Shown piece by piece: positions 23,838 to 31,982 of a stretch of 41,840 bases of DNA. How positions within the stretch are numbered: position 1 is the first letter of the stretch; every line of letters starts with the position of its first letter. The stretch spans positions 1-41,840 of the forward strand of contig JBCBEX010000032.1 in assembly GCA_038528235.1 (NCBI GenBank), read 5' to 3'. Under the pieces are notes generated by a model. It saw only the letters and a list, made by a program, of their open reading frames with translations. It searched no databases and had not been told where the DNA came from. A program made the position numbers and the translations under genes. This DNA comes from JBCBEX01 sp038528235 (lineage in GTDB: Bacteria > Bacteroidota > Rhodothermia > Rhodothermales > Rubricoccaceae).

Positions 23838-24428
23838 CTACCCGCGAGCGAGGCGGCGCTCCAGGCTGCTCAGCAGCGCGTCGTACCCGCGCCGGGCGAG
23901 CACGCGCTGGAACGAGCGGCGGTAGTTGTCCGCCGTGCTCACGCCGTCGATCGAGAAGTCGGTGATTACCCAGGCGCCAGAACGCTTGGCGAGGTCGTAG
24001 ACGACTTCGGTGCGTACGTCCTGGAGCGACGCCGTCGTCGTGGCGGTCGCGGTCGCGCCGCTCACGTCGATGTCGCCGTAGGCCACGGTGGCGCGGTAGA
24101 GATCCAGATCGGCGAGCGATTGGGCGCGGACGACACCGGAGAAGACCTCCACGAAGCGCGTCTTTTGCTCGTCCGTGAGGGTCTCCCAAGTGTCGCCGAG
24201 AGCGAAGGCACTCATCGCGCGGAAGTCGATCACGTCGTTGACGACGGTGCGGAGGCGTTCGCGCTGGGCGTCGGTGTACGACGTGCCGGTGCCGAGGATG
24301 GCCTTGATCTCGCCATCGCGGTCTTGGAGCATCTGCTTGATGGCCGCGCTGTCCTGGGCAAACACAGGCAGCGCGAGGGCAACGGCGAGCGCAACGAGGC
24401 CGAACAGGCGGAGGGTCGTACGGAGCAT
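23838..24428 (-). CDS. MlaC/Ttg2D-type phospholipid-binding periplasmic protein
   Basis: A 196-aa exported protein. After a signal peptide (VFA-QD) the sequence shows the MlaC features: VNDVIDFRAMSAFALGDTWETLTDEQKTRFVEVFSGVV, then a beta-rich part with YDLAKRSGAWVITDFSIDGVSTADNYRRSFQRVLARRGYDALLSSLERRL. In other bacteria MlaC shuttles phospholipids between the MlaA-OmpC complex and the MlaFEDB transporter. The other mla genes are not in this window, so it is an orphan here. ATG 24428 is chosen over a TTG at 24440. It is convergent with the small gene at 23813, leaving only 24 bp. Confidence 0.85.
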   Translation of the reverse strand: MLRTTLRLFGLVALAVALALPVFAQDSAAIKQMLQDRDGEIKAILGTGTSYTDAQRERLRTVVNDVIDFRAMSAFALGDTWETLTDEQKTRFVEVFSGVVRAQSLADLDLYRATVAYGDIDVSGATATATTTASLQDVRTEVVYDLAKRSGAWVITDFSIDGVSTADNYRRSFQRVLARRGYDALLSSLERRLARG

Positions 24429-24578
24429 GGAAGCGAGCAAGATTGGTGTGGGGGTTCAACCGCGCACCAAGCCGCCGGTTCAGCGCGAGAGGTCACACGG
24501 GGAACGTCGAGCGCGTCGGAAAGCACCTGCATATCGCCCGCCTGCTTGAAGGACCAGCAAGGCTCGCTGAACCTGGGT

Positions 24579-25211
24579 TCACTGAATCAGGTCGTTTTCG
24601 AGCGCGTAGCGCGTGATCTCGGCGTTGCTCTTCATGTTCATCTTCTGGAGCAACCGCAGCCGATACGTGCTCACCGTCTTCGGGCTGAGCGCAAGCTCTT
24701 CGCTGATCTCGTTGATGAGCTTGCCCGAGGCGAGCAGCCGCAGCACCTGGTATTCGCGGTCGGAGAGCGCCTCGTGCGGGGCCTCCTCCGGGTCCGAGTC
24801 CATCGCGTCGAGGAGCGTCTCGGCCATCTGCGGGCTGACGTAGCGCCGCCCCTCTGCCACCTTGCGGACGGCGCGCACGAGGTCGGTCGGGGCGCTGTTC
24901 TTGGTGAGGTAGCCCGTCGCACCGGCTCGCAGCACCCGCACCGCGAACTGGTCCTCCGGGTGCATCGACATCACGAGGATGGGCATCGTCGGAAACTCGT
25001 GGCGGAGCTGCTTCACGAGGTCGAGGCCGTCGAGGCCGGGCATCTTGAGGTCCATCACCACGAGGTCGCCCTGGCCCTCTCGCAGCAGTCCCACGAGCTC
25101 CTCGCCGTCGGCGGCCTGGCCGGTCACCTTGAGGTCGAGGGCTTCGTTGACGATCTCGGCGAGGCCGCGGCGGACCACGGCGTGGTCGTCGGCGATGAGG
25201 ACGCGCGTCAT
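24579..25211 (-). CDS. NarL/FixJ-family response regulator
   Basis: A 210-aa DNA-binding regulator. The receiver domain has Asp8/Asp9, phospho-acceptor Asp54 in VVMDLKMPG and Lys104 in GYLTKNS. The LuxR-type helix-turn-helix (about 145-208) reads LSDREYQVLRLLASGKLINEISEELALSPKTVSTYRLRLLQKMN. It follows a PAS-domain histidine kinase of the matching HisKA_3 class by 71 bp on the same strand, so they form one two-component system. The spacer between them is purine-rich with loose 7-bp periodicity. Confidence 0.93.
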   Translation of the reverse strand: MTRVLIADDHAVVRRGLAEIVNEALDLKVTGQAADGEELVGLLREGQGDLVVMDLKMPGLDGLDLVKQLRHEFPTMPILVMSMHPEDQFAVRVLRAGATGYLTKNSAPTDLVRAVRKVAEGRRYVSPQMAETLLDAMDSDPEEAPHEALSDREYQVLRLLASGKLINEISEELALSPKTVSTYRLRLLQKMNMKSNAEITRYALENDLIQ

Positions 25212-25282
25212 GGGGACGAAGGGGAGAGCGAGAGAAGCAGCGCGGTAAGATGCGGCGAGCCGTGCGGATCCGCAACGAGAAA

Positions 25283-27082
25283 CTAGCCCGCCGCCGAGGT
25301 CGATCCAGGGAGCGGCACCGTCGCGCGGACGTACGTGCCCTGGCCGGGCGCGCCATCGAACGTGACCGCGCCGCCGAGGATGCCCGCCCGCTCGCGCATG
25401 CCGAGCATACCCAGCGAGCGTGTGTGCGCGATGGCCTCGGGGTCCAGGCCCTTGCCATCGTCACGGATGTGAAGAACGAGGGCCTCGTCCGTCTCTTCGA
25501 GGTGCAGCGTCACCGCCGAGGCCTCCGCATGGCGCGCGACGTTGGTGAGCGCCTCCTGCGCGATGCGGAAAAGCGCCGTCGCGGCCTCCTCCGGGAGGTC
25601 AGCCTCGTCCAGGCGCAGGTCGTCCGTGACCGAGCAGGCGAGGCCGGTGCGCTGGGCAAACTGGCGCGTCTGCCAGTCGAGCGCGCTCGCCAGTCCGATG
25701 TCGTCGAGGATGCCGGGGCGCAGCGCCTGCGCGATCTGGCGGACGCGCTGAATGGTCTCGTCCACCTGCGCGTCCACGCGGCCCAGGCGCTCCTGCACGG
25801 TGGCCGCGTCGGCGGTGGCGAGGTGGCGAGCCACCCAGGCCGCGTCGAGGCGGATCGAGGTGAGCATCTGGCCGAGGCTGTCGTGCACCTCGCGCGAGAT
25901 CGCCGTGCGCTCCTCCTCGCGGATGTGCTGGAGGTGCGCGGCCAGCTCACGCAAGTCGCCCCGCGACGCCTCCACGGCCGCCTGCGCCGCAATGAGGTCG
26001 GTCACGTTGGCCGCGATACCGATGACGCCGGTCATCAGCCCCTCGTCGTCGAAGACCGGATTGAACCAGAGATCGAAGTAGTGGTCGTTGAGGAAGACGA
26101 GCGACTTGCCCGACTCGCCGTCGAGGGCCGCGCTGAGCGCCTCCATGATCTCCACGTTGTCGCCAAAGAACTCGGGCACGAGCGCGCCTTCGAGCTCCTC
26201 CCGAGTGCGCCCGATGTCGTCTAGGCCCTTCCCCTCGATCAGTTCGAAGCGGGCGTTGCCGTCGAGCGCGAACACGATCACCGGCATCGCCGAGACGATG
26301 TGGCGCATGAGGCGCTCCTGCCGCCGCAGGGCTTCCTCGGCTTCGACCAGCACCGTCTGATCGCGGACGAGCGCCAGCACCTCGTCGGTGCCAATGGAGA
26401 CGCAGCACACCTCGTGGTGGCGCGGGAGGCCTTCCACCATGGTCGTGTGCCGAAACGTCACGGGCATCCCAGTCATGAACGCCTCGATGGCCGCTTTGGC
26501 GTAGGGCGGCTTCATGTCGTCCGGGAGCACGTCCTGGGCGTATTTCCCAACCACGTCGGGCGGCAGCAGCGCCGTGGGAAACAGGTCTGGGACGTGGAAG
26601 TCGCGGATGAGTCCCGTGCTGTCGATCCGCACGATGGCGTCCGGGAGCGCCTCAATGAGCGCCCGCAGCCGCGCCTCGCTCTCGCGCAGGAACACAACGT
26701 TGTGTCCAGGAGCCTCGTCGTGGTCGAAGCGCGCCCATGCTCGTGCGAGTGTGCGTTCTATCGTGGCACCGTCGGCGTTCTCGGCGAGCACCTCGGCGGC
26801 CCCTGCACGGAGCGCCCGCAGTTCGCGCGCCTCGGCGTCTACGTCTTCCACCAACACAACCACGGGCGCTTGCCCGCTCGCCGCGTTGAGCGCTGCCGTG
26901 AGCGCACCGCCATCGTCTGTGTCGGGGACGACGACCACCGTGGGCGTGCTCACCGCGAGCGCCTGTCGTAGCGGTTCAGCCTTCGTGTAGGCGTCCGTCG
27001 GGTAGCGCATCGCCAGCGCCTCCGGCGGTCCTGCGTCGGTGACCACGGGAGAAAACCAGGCGAGGCGTTTGACGGGTTCCAT
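25283..27082 (-). CDS. PAS-domain sensor histidine kinase (NarX/DegS-type) with receiver-like N-terminus
   Basis: A 599-aa cytosolic kinase without membrane helices. Residues of about 1-120 look like a receiver fold (TPTVVVVPDTDDGG, APVVVLVEDVDAEARELRALRAGAAEVLAE), but the expected phospho-acceptor Asp in its normal position is not evident, so it may be a pseudo-receiver. Two PAS domains follow (about 135-245 and 255-365). A dimerisation and phospho-acceptor region has AISREVHDSLGQMLTSIRLDAAW with His400. The HATPase domain (about 490-592) shows ALFRIAQEALTNVARHAEA, LHIRDDGKGL and GMLGMRERAG. Its partner is the NarL-type regulator 71 bp downstream. The signal is unknown and probably cytoplasmic. 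Confidence 0.88.
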   Translation of the reverse strand: MEPVKRLAWFSPVVTDAGPPEALAMRYPTDAYTKAEPLRQALAVSTPTVVVVPDTDDGGALTAALNAASGQAPVVVLVEDVDAEARELRALRAGAAEVLAENADGATIERTLARAWARFDHDEAPGHNVVFLRESEARLRALIEALPDAIVRIDSTGLIRDFHVPDLFPTALLPPDVVGKYAQDVLPDDMKPPYAKAAIEAFMTGMPVTFRHTTMVEGLPRHHEVCCVSIGTDEVLALVRDQTVLVEAEEALRRQERLMRHIVSAMPVIVFALDGNARFELIEGKGLDDIGRTREELEGALVPEFFGDNVEIMEALSAALDGESGKSLVFLNDHYFDLWFNPVFDDEGLMTGVIGIAANVTDLIAAQAAVEASRGDLRELAAHLQHIREEERTAISREVHDSLGQMLTSIRLDAAWVARHLATADAATVQERLGRVDAQVDETIQRVRQIAQALRPGILDDIGLASALDWQTRQFAQRTGLACSVTDDLRLDEADLPEEAATALFRIAQEALTNVARHAEASAVTLHLEETDEALVLHIRDDGKGLDPEAIAHTRSLGMLGMRERAGILGGAVTFDGAPGQGTYVRATVPLPGSTSAAG

Positions 27083-27094
27083 GTCGGGGGGAGC

Positions 27095-27128
27095 GAGCTA
27101 AAAAAGCTCTCCCCCTGGACAGGGGGAG
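27095..27128. repeat. Two adjacent short hairpins upstream of the PAS kinase
   Basis: GAGCT-aaaaa-AGCTC (27095-27109) is followed at once by CTCCCCCT-ggac-AGGGGGAG (27109-27128). The second hairpin shares the CCCCCT/AGGGGG arms of MITE-like elements A and B, suggesting a fragment of that family. It lies in the 5' leader of the kinase gene, in the 168-bp gap before the MreB-like gene. Confidence 0.45.
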
Positions 27129-27250
27129 GTGGAGGGGGTGGACGGCGTCGGGCGCGCACGTCGGTTCTAGCTACGGCGTTCGACTACCCGAAGCCCCTAT
27201 CCCGCCTGCGCGGGGGCAGGCTCTGTCCGAGAAGGGAGTTAGACGGCTGC

Positions 27251-27778
27251 CTACCGGCGCAACTGCGCAGGACCAGAATACGTGCCGTTTAGCAGAGCAA
27301 GCACATCCTGACTCGTCAACGACTCAGCCACCATGAGAAAGCCGACATGAGCAGCACCGATCATAATGGCCAAATCGCGCATCGCCCGGACTTCGACCTC
27401 TGTGTACCCCCCCGTCCATTTGTCCTGGAGGTGAAGAATCACGCGACTTGGCTTTTGCCAACGGCTCGCAAGAACGTGATCAACTGCGATCTGAAGAGCA
27501 ACTTCTGCGAACTGGGGATTTCCTATGGGAGCACGCGGATGAGAGAAGCCATCGCCGATCTGTAATCGATCCCCCCACTCGCGCCGAAGCGCCGCCAGGT
27601 CCGCGTCCGTGACCAGACACGGCTCAAAGCGCTTGGTGCCAGGGACGTATGCAACGCGCGTGTGCGTCTCAAACGCCGTCCCACGCGACAGGTCTGTGAC
27701 GGAGAGCCAGCCCCGTTTGATCTGAATGTAGAGCGGGACGCGCCGGCCTAGGCGTTCGAGCCAGGTCAGCCCTTCCAT
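27251..27778 (-). CDS. Short MreB-like protein (N-terminal actin-like half only)
   Basis: A 175-aa protein. The layout LYIQIKRGWLSVTDLSRGTAFETHTRVAYV, then GDGFSHPRAPIGNPQFAEVALQIAVDHVL, then SRVILHLQDKWTGGYTEVEVRAMRDLAIMIGAAHVGFLMVAESL resembles the first subdomain of MreB (usual segments: phosphate-1-like start, HPRxxIGDFxVAE, RVVIxxP...TEVExRAxRE.A..AGA..V). The C-terminal half with the second phosphate loop is absent, so it cannot bind ATP as an intact actin would. Short proteins of this kind occur in other genomes, with no function known to me. Its ATG overlaps the helicase TGA by one base (TGATG at 27776-27780), so translation is coupled. G+C content is lower than nearby (about 53% for 27421-27480). 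The identification is from memory of family patterns and is moderate. Confidence 0.5.
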   Translation of the reverse strand: MEGLTWLERLGRRVPLYIQIKRGWLSVTDLSRGTAFETHTRVAYVPGTKRFEPCLVTDADLAALRREWGDRLQIGDGFSHPRAPIGNPQFAEVALQIAVDHVLASRWQKPSRVILHLQDKWTGGYTEVEVRAMRDLAIMIGAAHVGFLMVAESLTSQDVLALLNGTYSGPAQLRR

Positions 27779-29352
27779 CAGTCGCGCCGGCGTCCGCGGC
27801 CTCGGCCTCCATCGCGGCGTCCACTGTCGCGGCGGTTCTTGCGCTTCTCCTTCGGATCGTCGTCGGTGAGGTCATCGGCGACCTCCGGCTCGTAGACTTC
27901 GGCGTCGTCGCTCTCGGAAGCCAGCAGCGTAGCAGGCTTGCCGTGGAGCGAGGCGCGGTAGAACTCGTCCAGGAGCAGCGCCAGGACTTCCGGCTCGCCC
28001 TCCTTCACGAGGGTCTGCACGAGCGGGATGAAGCGCCCGATGCGCTCCTGCTCCAGGCGCGAGAGCTCGCGGTAGGCGTCTTCCAGCTGCGCGAGCGTTC
28101 GCTCAGCCACCTTGGCGGCCACGTCCTCGTCGGTCGGGATCTCGATCTTCTCGAAGTCGATCTCGTACTTCCGCTCGACGATCTTGAGTTGGTTGATGTC
28201 CTCCTTCGTGGTGAGCGTCACCGCGACGCCGGTGTTGCCTGCGCGGGCGGTGCGGCCAGCGCGGTGGATGTAGTACTCTCGGTCCTGCGGGACGTCGTAC
28301 TGGAAGACGTGGCTCAGGTCCGAGATGTCAATCCCGCGCGCGGCCACGTCGGTTGCGATGAGGAAGCGGAGTTCGCCGTCGCGGAGGCGCTGCATCGTCT
28401 TCTCGCGCTGCTTCTGCGAGAAGTCCGACGAGATCGGCGCGGCGTCGTAGCCGAAGTTGGCGAGGAACTGCGCGAGGTAGTCCACGTCGCGCTTGGTGTT
28501 GGCGAAGATGATCGCGCTCTCGGGGTTCTCCAGCTCGATGAGCCGGGCGAGGACGCGGTCCTTCTCCATCTGCGTCACGTGCACGTAGCGGTGCGTCATC
28601 GCGTCGACGTGGACGGTGCCACCGGAGACGCCGATGAAGCTCGGCTCGCGCAGGAACTCGCGGGCGACGCGCTGCACGCTGTTCGGCATCGTAGCCGAGA
28701 ACATGTGGCTCATGCGGTCGTCGGGGAGGAAACGCTTGAGCTGCCTCATCGCCGGGTAGAAACCCATCGAGAGCATCTCGTCGGCCTCGTCGAGGATGAG
28801 CACACGGAGCGCGTCGAGGCTGAGCGTGCCCTTGTCGAGGTGGTCGAGGATGCGCCCCGGCGTGCCGATGACGAGGTGGGCGCCGGCCTTGAACGCCTCG
28901 ATCTGCGGGCCGTACTTCGTGCCGCCGTAGACGGCCACCACGCGGAAGCGCTCGTCCTCGGGCTGGGCGTTGTTCATCTTTTCGAACTCCTCGAAGATCT
29001 GCCGCGCCAGCTCGCGCGTCGGGCAGAGCACGAGGGCTTGCGTGGCCGCCTCGTCGGGCATCAGCAGGTCGAGGAGCGGCAGGAGGAACGCGCCCGTCTT
29101 GCCGCTGCCCGTGCGGCTCTGCACCACGAGGTCGTGGCCTTCGAGCATGTACGGGATCGTCTTGGCCTGGACGGGCATCAGGCTGTCCCAGCCGAGGCCT
29201 TCGAGGCCGGTCTGGAGGAACGAGGGCACGGACTCCGTGGTCGCCTCGGGCAGCTCAGGGCTGGGTTCGGGGAACGGCGACTGGTTGGCGTCCTCACCTT
29301 TGGCTTCGGCCTGGGCCTTCGAGGTGAGGTCGATGACGAACGAACGGGACAT
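27778..29352 (-). CDS. DEAD-box RNA helicase
   Basis: A 524-aa ATP-dependent RNA helicase. All family motifs are present in order: Q motif ending PVQAKTIP, Walker A SRTGSGKT (79-86), PTRELARQI, TPGRI, DEAD, SAT, then in the second domain IIFANTKRD, ATDVAARGID and YIHRAGRTARAG. A C-terminal extension of about 120 residues ends in an Arg/Gly-rich tail (GRRDGGRGRGRRRD) that would bind RNA. It probably acts in ribosome assembly or mRNA decay and could be cold-induced, because its 5' leader may be long. The MreB-like gene is translationally coupled downstream. Confidence 0.93.
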   Translation of the reverse strand: MSRSFVIDLTSKAQAEAKGEDANQSPFPEPSPELPEATTESVPSFLQTGLEGLGWDSLMPVQAKTIPYMLEGHDLVVQSRTGSGKTGAFLLPLLDLLMPDEAATQALVLCPTRELARQIFEEFEKMNNAQPEDERFRVVAVYGGTKYGPQIEAFKAGAHLVIGTPGRILDHLDKGTLSLDALRVLILDEADEMLSMGFYPAMRQLKRFLPDDRMSHMFSATMPNSVQRVAREFLREPSFIGVSGGTVHVDAMTHRYVHVTQMEKDRVLARLIELENPESAIIFANTKRDVDYLAQFLANFGYDAAPISSDFSQKQREKTMQRLRDGELRFLIATDVAARGIDISDLSHVFQYDVPQDREYYIHRAGRTARAGNTGVAVTLTTKEDINQLKIVERKYEIDFEKIEIPTDEDVAAKVAERTLAQLEDAYRELSRLEQERIGRFIPLVQTLVKEGEPEVLALLLDEFYRASLHGKPATLLASESDDAEVYEPEVADDLTDDDPKEKRKNRRDSGRRDGGRGRGRRRD

Positions 29353-29585
29353 GGAACAGGGTGGCTCAGCGATGGAGATCTCGGTCGGGGGGTCACGCAG
29401 GCTCGACCGAGCACCCCGCCAGGCACTCCTTCCGCGCTACGCAACGGCAACTACACCCCGCTACTCGCCAGCGTGGCGATGCAGCCAGGGTACATCAGCC
29501 GTTCCGTACGCCTCACTCCTGGGTTCGTTCGGTGAAGAGCACAAGCGGGTAGGTCCGCTTCCGGTCAGGCCTGAATCGACCTTCG
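29353..29585. other. 233-bp gap: helicase leader
   Basis: This stretch precedes the helicase start on the minus strand and follows the truncated batE fragment. I see no ORF with family features, no strong hairpin and no repeat of the families described here. It presumably holds the helicase promoter and 5' leader. Confidence 0.4.
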
Positions 29586-29783
29586 CTACAGCCGTCCGAG
29601 TGCCGCCGCTGGCAGCCAGCCCTGGGTACCGTCGGGGAGGCGGACAGCCTGCCAGGAACCGCGCGCGTCGCCGAGGCGCACGGTCACGCCCTCCGCCACA
29701 GCAGGGCTCTCGGTGCTACCGCCGGGCGTCACCGCAAGTGGAACCGCGTCGAGCACGACAGAGCGAGGAGCCTGCCGCCCCAT
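29586..29783 (-). pseudogene. Duplicated 3' fragment of batE (SH3-like domain only)
   Basis: The 65 codons read MGRQAPRSVVLDAVPLAV... and end in the same SH3-like domain as the C-terminus of BatE (31221-31982). 29586-29707 is identical, base for base, to 31221-31342 (122 bp, offset 1635). The next 70 bp differ at about ten positions, and similarity stops near 29778. The fragment lacks the TPR and membrane parts of BatE, so it is almost certainly not functional. It marks the far edge of the low-G+C islet carrying the vWA lipoprotein. Confidence 0.8.
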
Positions 29784-29991
29784 CGCTTACTCAACACACT
29801 TGGACAATTCCACGTGCGAGCTTACATGTACGAGTTCAACCCGTTTTAAGGGCTTGGCTAAACGACAACAAGCAAACTGCACCTCGCAATGTGACCTTGA
29901 GATCACGACACGGATTTCCCGCCGCGTCAGGGATGGCTTCAATTCGACATTTACGACCCAATGCTGGTGCCTCCAAAGTGCGCTCGATGGG
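29784..29991. other. 208-bp low-G+C gap downstream of the vWA gene
   Basis: No gene is visible. The base composition is markedly lower in G+C than the window average (the line at 29821 counts to about 45%). It is continuous in composition with the vWA gene next to it, so it looks like part of the same inserted segment. Confidence 0.5.
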
Positions 29992-31125
29992 CTAGAAGGT
30001 TATATCCACACTCCGTTCGCCGTCAATGCGCTCGCCGTCGAGAACGGTACTTACATGGACGCGTACGGTGCGCAACTGCCTGTTCGGGGTATCACGCACA
30101 AACTCTACCAGCGTTGAGGCTAGCGTGGTTTCAATGATCCCCAGCGTCGTCAAGTCGAAGAGCCCAGCACGGTCCAAGCGCGTCCAAATGCCGCCCGTCT
30201 CATCGGCAAGCACCCTCATGTCATAAGCGGGAGGAGAGACAAGACTAAATTGCGGCGAGTATACATGAATGACTGATCCCTCTTCTCGGACGGTCTGGGC
30301 TAGCGATTCCGACGTGAAGTAGTCCGTATCAATACCCTTGTTATTAGGCACGCCGAAGCCGCGTCCCCATGAAGCGTCGTCCGAAATAATCACGTAGACA
30401 CGCTGGGCTCCAGCGCGCCAAGAGAACGTGCGTCGAGCGAAGTCGAGCGCAGCCAGACCAAGTTCAGGGAGGTCGCGGTTGGATCCAGGGTCAGTTGCAC
30501 GGAGGTTTTCGACGAACTGAGACAAAACGGTGAGATCTCGGTCGAGATCAACAAAGCCGTACACCGCGGGTTGCGCGCGGCTATCTCCCGGAGATATCCC
30601 TTCTGCAAAACCCATTGGAATCTCGTCGCCAAAAGCCACTATGCCAGCCGCAACGTCTTGGCCGGAGCGCTCGAGTTCACCAGTAAACGAGAGCAAGCTG
30701 GTTTGCACTCCGAAGATCTCCTTGCTCATGCTGCTAGTGTTGTCGACGATAAATGCAATGTCGACGCTAAGCCCTCGCATTCCCTCAGAGATACGCTTAC
30801 CCTGCACGACGCCGTCAACGACGACGGTCAGTGTCTCATCGTCGTACCCAACGACCTGCAGTGAGTTGTCCGCCAACCGGACGGCTAGTCCTCCTACGAC
30901 CAGTGGAATCCTGTCTGTGTTGCTTGCATCGATAGTCCCCAAGGTAAGACTAGGACTCAACGGACCGGTGGCCACAGGAGGCGGCTCTGTTCCCGGATTA
31001 GCCGGGATGTCGTCATTGGGATCCAGCGCTTCTTCCCCGTCCGTGTCACACCCCGCCGTAACAGCGAAGAGAAAGAGGAAGCACAAAAGCCCGAGAGTGT
31101 TCCTCGTAATCGTAGCAGTGAACAT
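29992..31125 (-). CDS. vWA-domain lipoprotein
   Basis: A 377-aa exported lipoprotein with lipobox AVTAGC (Cys26). After a Pro/Thr-rich linker, a beta domain (about 60-115) precedes a von Willebrand factor A domain (about 120-330) that starts DIAFIVDNTSSM, giving a MIDAS motif of the DxTxS type (Asp128, Thr130, Ser132). A later Asp lies in YVIISDDASW. It should bind a partner protein through a metal ion on the cell surface or in the periplasm. It follows batE on the same strand, and vWA proteins BatA and BatB are the normal partners of BatC-E. Yet this gene is a lipoprotein in low-G+C DNA (43-60% in lines I counted, against 80% for one in batE), so it was probably acquired. Confidence 0.82.
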   Translation of the reverse strand: MFTATITRNTLGLLCFLFLFAVTAGCDTDGEEALDPNDDIPANPGTEPPPVATGPLSPSLTLGTIDASNTDRIPLVVGGLAVRLADNSLQVVGYDDETLTVVVDGVVQGKRISEGMRGLSVDIAFIVDNTSSMSKEIFGVQTSLLSFTGELERSGQDVAAGIVAFGDEIPMGFAEGISPGDSRAQPAVYGFVDLDRDLTVLSQFVENLRATDPGSNRDLPELGLAALDFARRTFSWRAGAQRVYVIISDDASWGRGFGVPNNKGIDTDYFTSESLAQTVREEGSVIHVYSPQFSLVSPPAYDMRVLADETGGIWTRLDRAGLFDLTTLGIIETTLASTLVEFVRDTPNRQLRTVRVHVSTVLDGERIDGERSVDITF

Positions 31126-31220
31126 CTTTAGTCAGTGGTAGGCAATCAGGAAGTACAGGATAGACTCTAAGCTAACAAAGCTAGGGGTTAGGAACAAGTA
31201 ACCTCAATGCTGCAAGTCGT

Positions 31221-31413
31221 CTACAGCCGTCCGAGTGCCGCCGCTGGCAGCCAGCCCTGGGTACCGTCGGGGAGGCGGACAGCCTGCCAGGAACCGCGCG
31301 CGTCGCCGAGGCGCACGGTCACGCCCTCCGCCACAGCAGGGCCCTCGGTGCTGCCGCCGAGCGTGGCCGCGAGCGGAATCGGGTCGAGCACGACGGCACG
31401 AGGAGCCTGCCGC
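31221..31413. repeat. Direct repeat, parent copy in the 3' end of batE
   Basis: This is the partner of the fragment at 29586-29778, in the same orientation and 1635 bp away. 122 bp are perfectly identical, then identity falls. Together they bracket the low-G+C islet with the vWA lipoprotein. Confidence 0.85.
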
Positions 31414-31982
31414 TCCGCCGAGGCGAGCGCGGCCGTCGCGAGGAGCAGCACGGCCAGAGGAAGCACCACGACAAGGCCGCGCCGGATCGCGGTCTTCTGC
31501 GTTTCGGGAAGGGTGTCGCCGCGCCAGAGCCGCCAGCCAAGCAGGGCCAGCGCACTGAGCCACAACAGCAGCCCGAGCACGAGCAGCGCGCCGAGCGCCA
31601 CCGCGTCCGCGATGCGCGCCGCCGTGCCCCCGAGGGGATCAGCGAGAACCGTCGTCTGCTCGGCGTCCACCAGCGCCCGCGCCTCGGCGAGGTGGACCGC
31701 GACGGCGCGGTCGTGGGGCAGCAGTTGCTCGGCGCGGGCGAGGTGCAGCACGGCCCGCCCCAGGTCGCCCGCCGCGAGGTGCGCCTGCCCGAGGTTGTGG
31801 TGTAGCGCCCCGCTCGCCACGCCCGCGTCAAGCAGCGAGGTGTACGTCGCTGCCGCCGCTGCGCAGTCGCCCTCGTCGTAGAGCGTCCCGGCGAGTTCGA
31901 AGAGCCGATCCGCCTCGTCTGAGTCGAGAGGAACACCCGGCAGCACTTGGACAAGAACCAGAGCGATCAGGAGCACCATCAT
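31221..31982 (-). CDS. batE: BatE-like TPR/SH3 membrane protein
   Basis: A 253-aa protein: a short N-terminal membrane segment, TPR-like helices (about 20-105: ALHHNLGQAHLAAGDLGRAVLHLARAEQLLPHD), two further membrane helices (about 125-150 and 170-190) and a C-terminal SH3-like domain (about 195-253: GVTVRLGDARGSWQAVRLPDGTQGWLPAAALGRL). This is the BatE layout of the Bacteroides aerotolerance operon, whose products are thought to act together in the envelope. Its ATG overlaps the batD stop (ATGATG, 31979-31982), so translation is coupled. The last 65 codons are duplicated at 29586-29783. Confidence 0.8.
   Translation of the reverse strand: MMVLLIALVLVQVLPGVPLDSDEADRLFELAGTLYDEGDCAAAAATYTSLLDAGVASGALHHNLGQAHLAAGDLGRAVLHLARAEQLLPHDRAVAVHLAEARALVDAEQTTVLADPLGGTAARIADAVALGALLVLGLLLWLSALALLGWRLWRGDTLPETQKTAIRRGLVVVLPLAVLLLATAALASAERQAPRAVVLDPIPLAATLGGSTEGPAVAEGVTVRLGDARGSWQAVRLPDGTQGWLPAAALGRL

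Noticed and set aside
27194..27220. Fourth copy of the REP-like palindrome
   Set aside because: A CCCGC/GCGGG core and some flanking bases agree, but the AGTCAT and ACCCAC tails are missing, so membership is not supported.
29713..30117. A 134-codon plus-strand ORF in the low-G+C islet
   Set aside because: It lies partly opposite the vWA gene and the batE fragment, and its sequence shows no family traits. It is probably spurious.
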